From positions 275,194 to 339,193 of the forward strand of contig NZ_LMOJ01000001.1 in NCBI RefSeq assembly GCF_001424165.1: DNA of 64,000 nt, in the 5' to 3' direction. A model generated the notes under the pieces. That model was not told the DNA's origin, ran no database searches, and saw only the letters and a program-made list of their open reading frames with translations. This document shows, in pieces, positions 62,917 to 64,000 of the stretch; position 1 is the stretch's first letter, and each line of letters starts with the position of its first letter. The stretch is from Massilia sp. Leaf139. Its GTDB lineage: Bacteria; Pseudomonadota; Gammaproteobacteria; Burkholderiales; Burkholderiaceae_D. A program made the position numbers and the translations under genes.

Positions 62917-63018
62917 GAGCGCCCGACAACACAGCCATGGCTGCGTTGCAGCGCCTCGCCATACTGTCGTACTGGCTTCGGCGCTGCGCCTTGCTCTGGC
63001 AGTGTTCTCAGGCGCTCT
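62916..63018. repeat. 103-bp dispersed palindromic element, copy 2
   Basis: Same length and content as 23039-23141 in reverse orientation: shared blocks CCATGGCTGCGTTGCA and TTCGGCGCTGCGCCTTGC, and outer ends AGAGCGCC / GGCGCTCT. Inner arms have diverged. It again begins at the last base of a TAA stop (maiA) and lies between convergent genes. Confidence 0.88.
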
Positions 63019-63031
63019 GACGGTGGACGAT

Positions 63032-63472
63032 TTATTGCTGGGTCGAGCGATCCGGCTCCGACGGCGTCGAGATCTCGTCCAGGGTGCGGTCGACGTCGGC
63101 CGAATGCTTGGTCGCGACGTCGCCCAGCGAGACGATGCCGATCACCTTCGACGCCTCGTCGAGCACGGGGATACGGCGGATCTGGACGTCGCCCATCTGC
63201 GCCAGCACCTCGTCCACGCTCTGGTTCGGGGTGCAGGTGCGCACGTCAATGCTCATCACTTCGTTCACCTTCGTCGTGACCGGGTTCTGGCCGGCCGCGA
63301 CCGAGCGCACGGTGATGTCGCGGTCGGTGATCATGCCGACCAGCTGCTCGCCATCGAGCACGGGGATGGCGCCCACGTTCAGTTCGTCCATCAGCTGCGC
63401 GGCGCGCTGCACGGTTTCCTGTGGCGAGATGGTTTGCACGTCGCGGGTCATGATGTCCTGGATCGTTTGCAT
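63032..63472 (-). CDS. tandem CBS-domain protein
   Basis: 146 residues, two CBS domains (about 1-60 and 70-128) with ITDRDITVRSVA and IVSLGDVATKH, and a disordered acidic tail. Stand-alone CBS pairs bind adenine nucleotides and tune partner proteins; similar to mycobacterial Hrp1-type proteins. ATG 63472 has AGGAG seven bases upstream. Monocistronic; partner unknown. Confidence 0.93.
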   Translation of the reverse strand: MQTIQDIMTRDVQTISPQETVQRAAQLMDELNVGAIPVLDGEQLVGMITDRDITVRSVAAGQNPVTTKVNEVMSIDVRTCTPNQSVDEVLAQMGDVQIRRIPVLDEASKVIGIVSLGDVATKHSADVDRTLDEISTPSEPDRSTQQ

Positions 63473-63617
63473 CGTCGGTCTCCTTGTGGTTGGGTGGATG
63501 GGGCGACCACTATGCCGCGAATTTTAAAACCGCCACGCCAGCTTGACGCGCGGAATGGCCGCGCCCGCCGGCCGCGGCCTGCGCTACAATCCGCCTCTTT
63601 TTTCGACCGTCCCGACC

Positions 63618-64000
63618 ATGACTTGCGCCCCCATTCCTCCCGCCTTCATCGACGCGCTCGACCGGGCCGACGCCTCCTGGCGGCCGCACCTGCTGCGCGG
63701 CCTGGAAGCGGTCGCGGAGGCCGATCCGGCCTACCTGCCCGCGCTCGCCGCGGACGATTACCTGCCCACCCACGGCCGCCTGTTCGCCGCCTTTGCACAG
63801 CCCCTGGAGCGGGTGCGCTACGTGCTGGTGGGGGAGGGGCCGTATCCGCGCGCCGAAAGCGCGACCGGGGTCTGCTTCATGGACGGCGCCGTGGGCGAAC
63901 TGTGGAGCGAAACCGGACTATCGAAGCCCGTCAATCGGGCGACCTCGCTGCGCAATTTCATGAAGATGCTGCTGGTGGCCGACGGCCAGCTGCAGGTCGA
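63618..64000 (+). CDS. uracil-DNA-glycosylase-superfamily protein, 5' part, degenerate active site
   Basis: 127 codons visible, cut by the right window edge. RVRYVLVGEGPYPRAESATGVCFMDG and SLRNFMKMLLVADG correspond to motif A (GQDPYH) and the following region of family-1 uracil-DNA glycosylases. The catalytic GQDPYH reads GEGPYP, so the water-activating Asp and the usual His are missing. It may be an inactive or altered-specificity member. TACAAT lies about 35 bp before the ATG. The C-terminal half (motif with HPSP) is outside the window. Confidence 0.75.
   Translation, partial: MTCAPIPPAFIDALDRADASWRPHLLRGLEAVAEADPAYLPALAADDYLPTHGRLFAAFAQPLERVRYVLVGEGPYPRAESATGVCFMDGAVGELWSETGLSKPVNRATSLRNFMKMLLVADGQLQV

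Overview
The window is high-GC bacterial chromosome. Gene order and protein character point to a betaproteobacterium of the order Burkholderiales, most likely Oxalobacteraceae close to Massilia/Telluria/Duganella. The main reasons are the der-hfq-hflX-hflK-hflC-hisZ-purA run, the use of HisZ, a BamB/YfgM/HisS/IspG/RodZ/PilW/RlmN housekeeping block, and numerous hybrid histidine kinases. The genus is inference; no rRNA is present.

Layout. 1-5.7 kb: the 3' end of rlmD, a hybrid sensor kinase, a BI-1 family membrane protein, ndk, and then the start of a long co-directional housekeeping block. 3.7-20.2 kb: rlmN, pilW-like, rodZ-like, ispG, hisS, yfgM-like, bamB, der, hfq, hflX, hflK, hflC, hisZ, purA and a phosphoribosyltransferase. 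These cover rRNA/tRNA modification, isoprenoid synthesis, outer-membrane assembly, ribosome assembly, RNA chaperoning, membrane proteolysis control, histidine and purine synthesis. 20.4-27.2 kb: MarC, a second hybrid kinase, an FKBP isomerase, an orphan RES-domain gene, and uvrB. Between RES and uvrB lies a scrambled stretch holding duplicated 3' ends of both neighbours and a small membrane-protein gene. 27.3-35.8 kb: an aromatic/aspartate aminotransferase, three identical tRNA-Asn(GUU) genes, a Fur-box-controlled TonB receptor with a PepSY membrane protein, purT, an amidase and an HNH protein. 36-53.9 kb: a signalling-rich region with a bacteriophytochrome and its single-domain response regulator, four more hybrid kinases and a MEDS-domain protein. 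Scattered among these are a PLP-dependent dehydratase, a secreted lipase, a second hydrolase, a flavin reductase, a DTW-domain tRNA modifier and a radical SAM protein behind a LexA-type operator. 54.2-59.5 kb: a three-gene accessory operon described below. 59.5-64 kb: a ChaC cyclotransferase, LysR plus fumarylacetoacetate hydrolase/maleylacetoacetate isomerase, a CBS protein and the start of a degenerate uracil-DNA-glycosylase-like gene.

The most interesting locus is the minus-strand operon at 54284-59467. A trypsin-like protease and a small P-loop ATPase carry homologous N-terminal helical domains resembling effector-associated (EAD/death-like) adaptor domains. They are followed by a 1004-residue STAND/NACHT-type ATPase with a C-terminal helical-repeat region. 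All three reading frames overlap. This is the architecture expected of a sensor-adaptor-protease conflict (immune or programmed-death) system. The arrangement with a separate small ATPase adaptor is not one I can name.

The window also holds two families of dispersed palindromic intergenic elements. One is a 103-bp element present twice in opposite orientation, both times starting at the last base of a TAA stop codon. The other has GTAGGG-type ends with interchangeable palindromic arms and about five copies.
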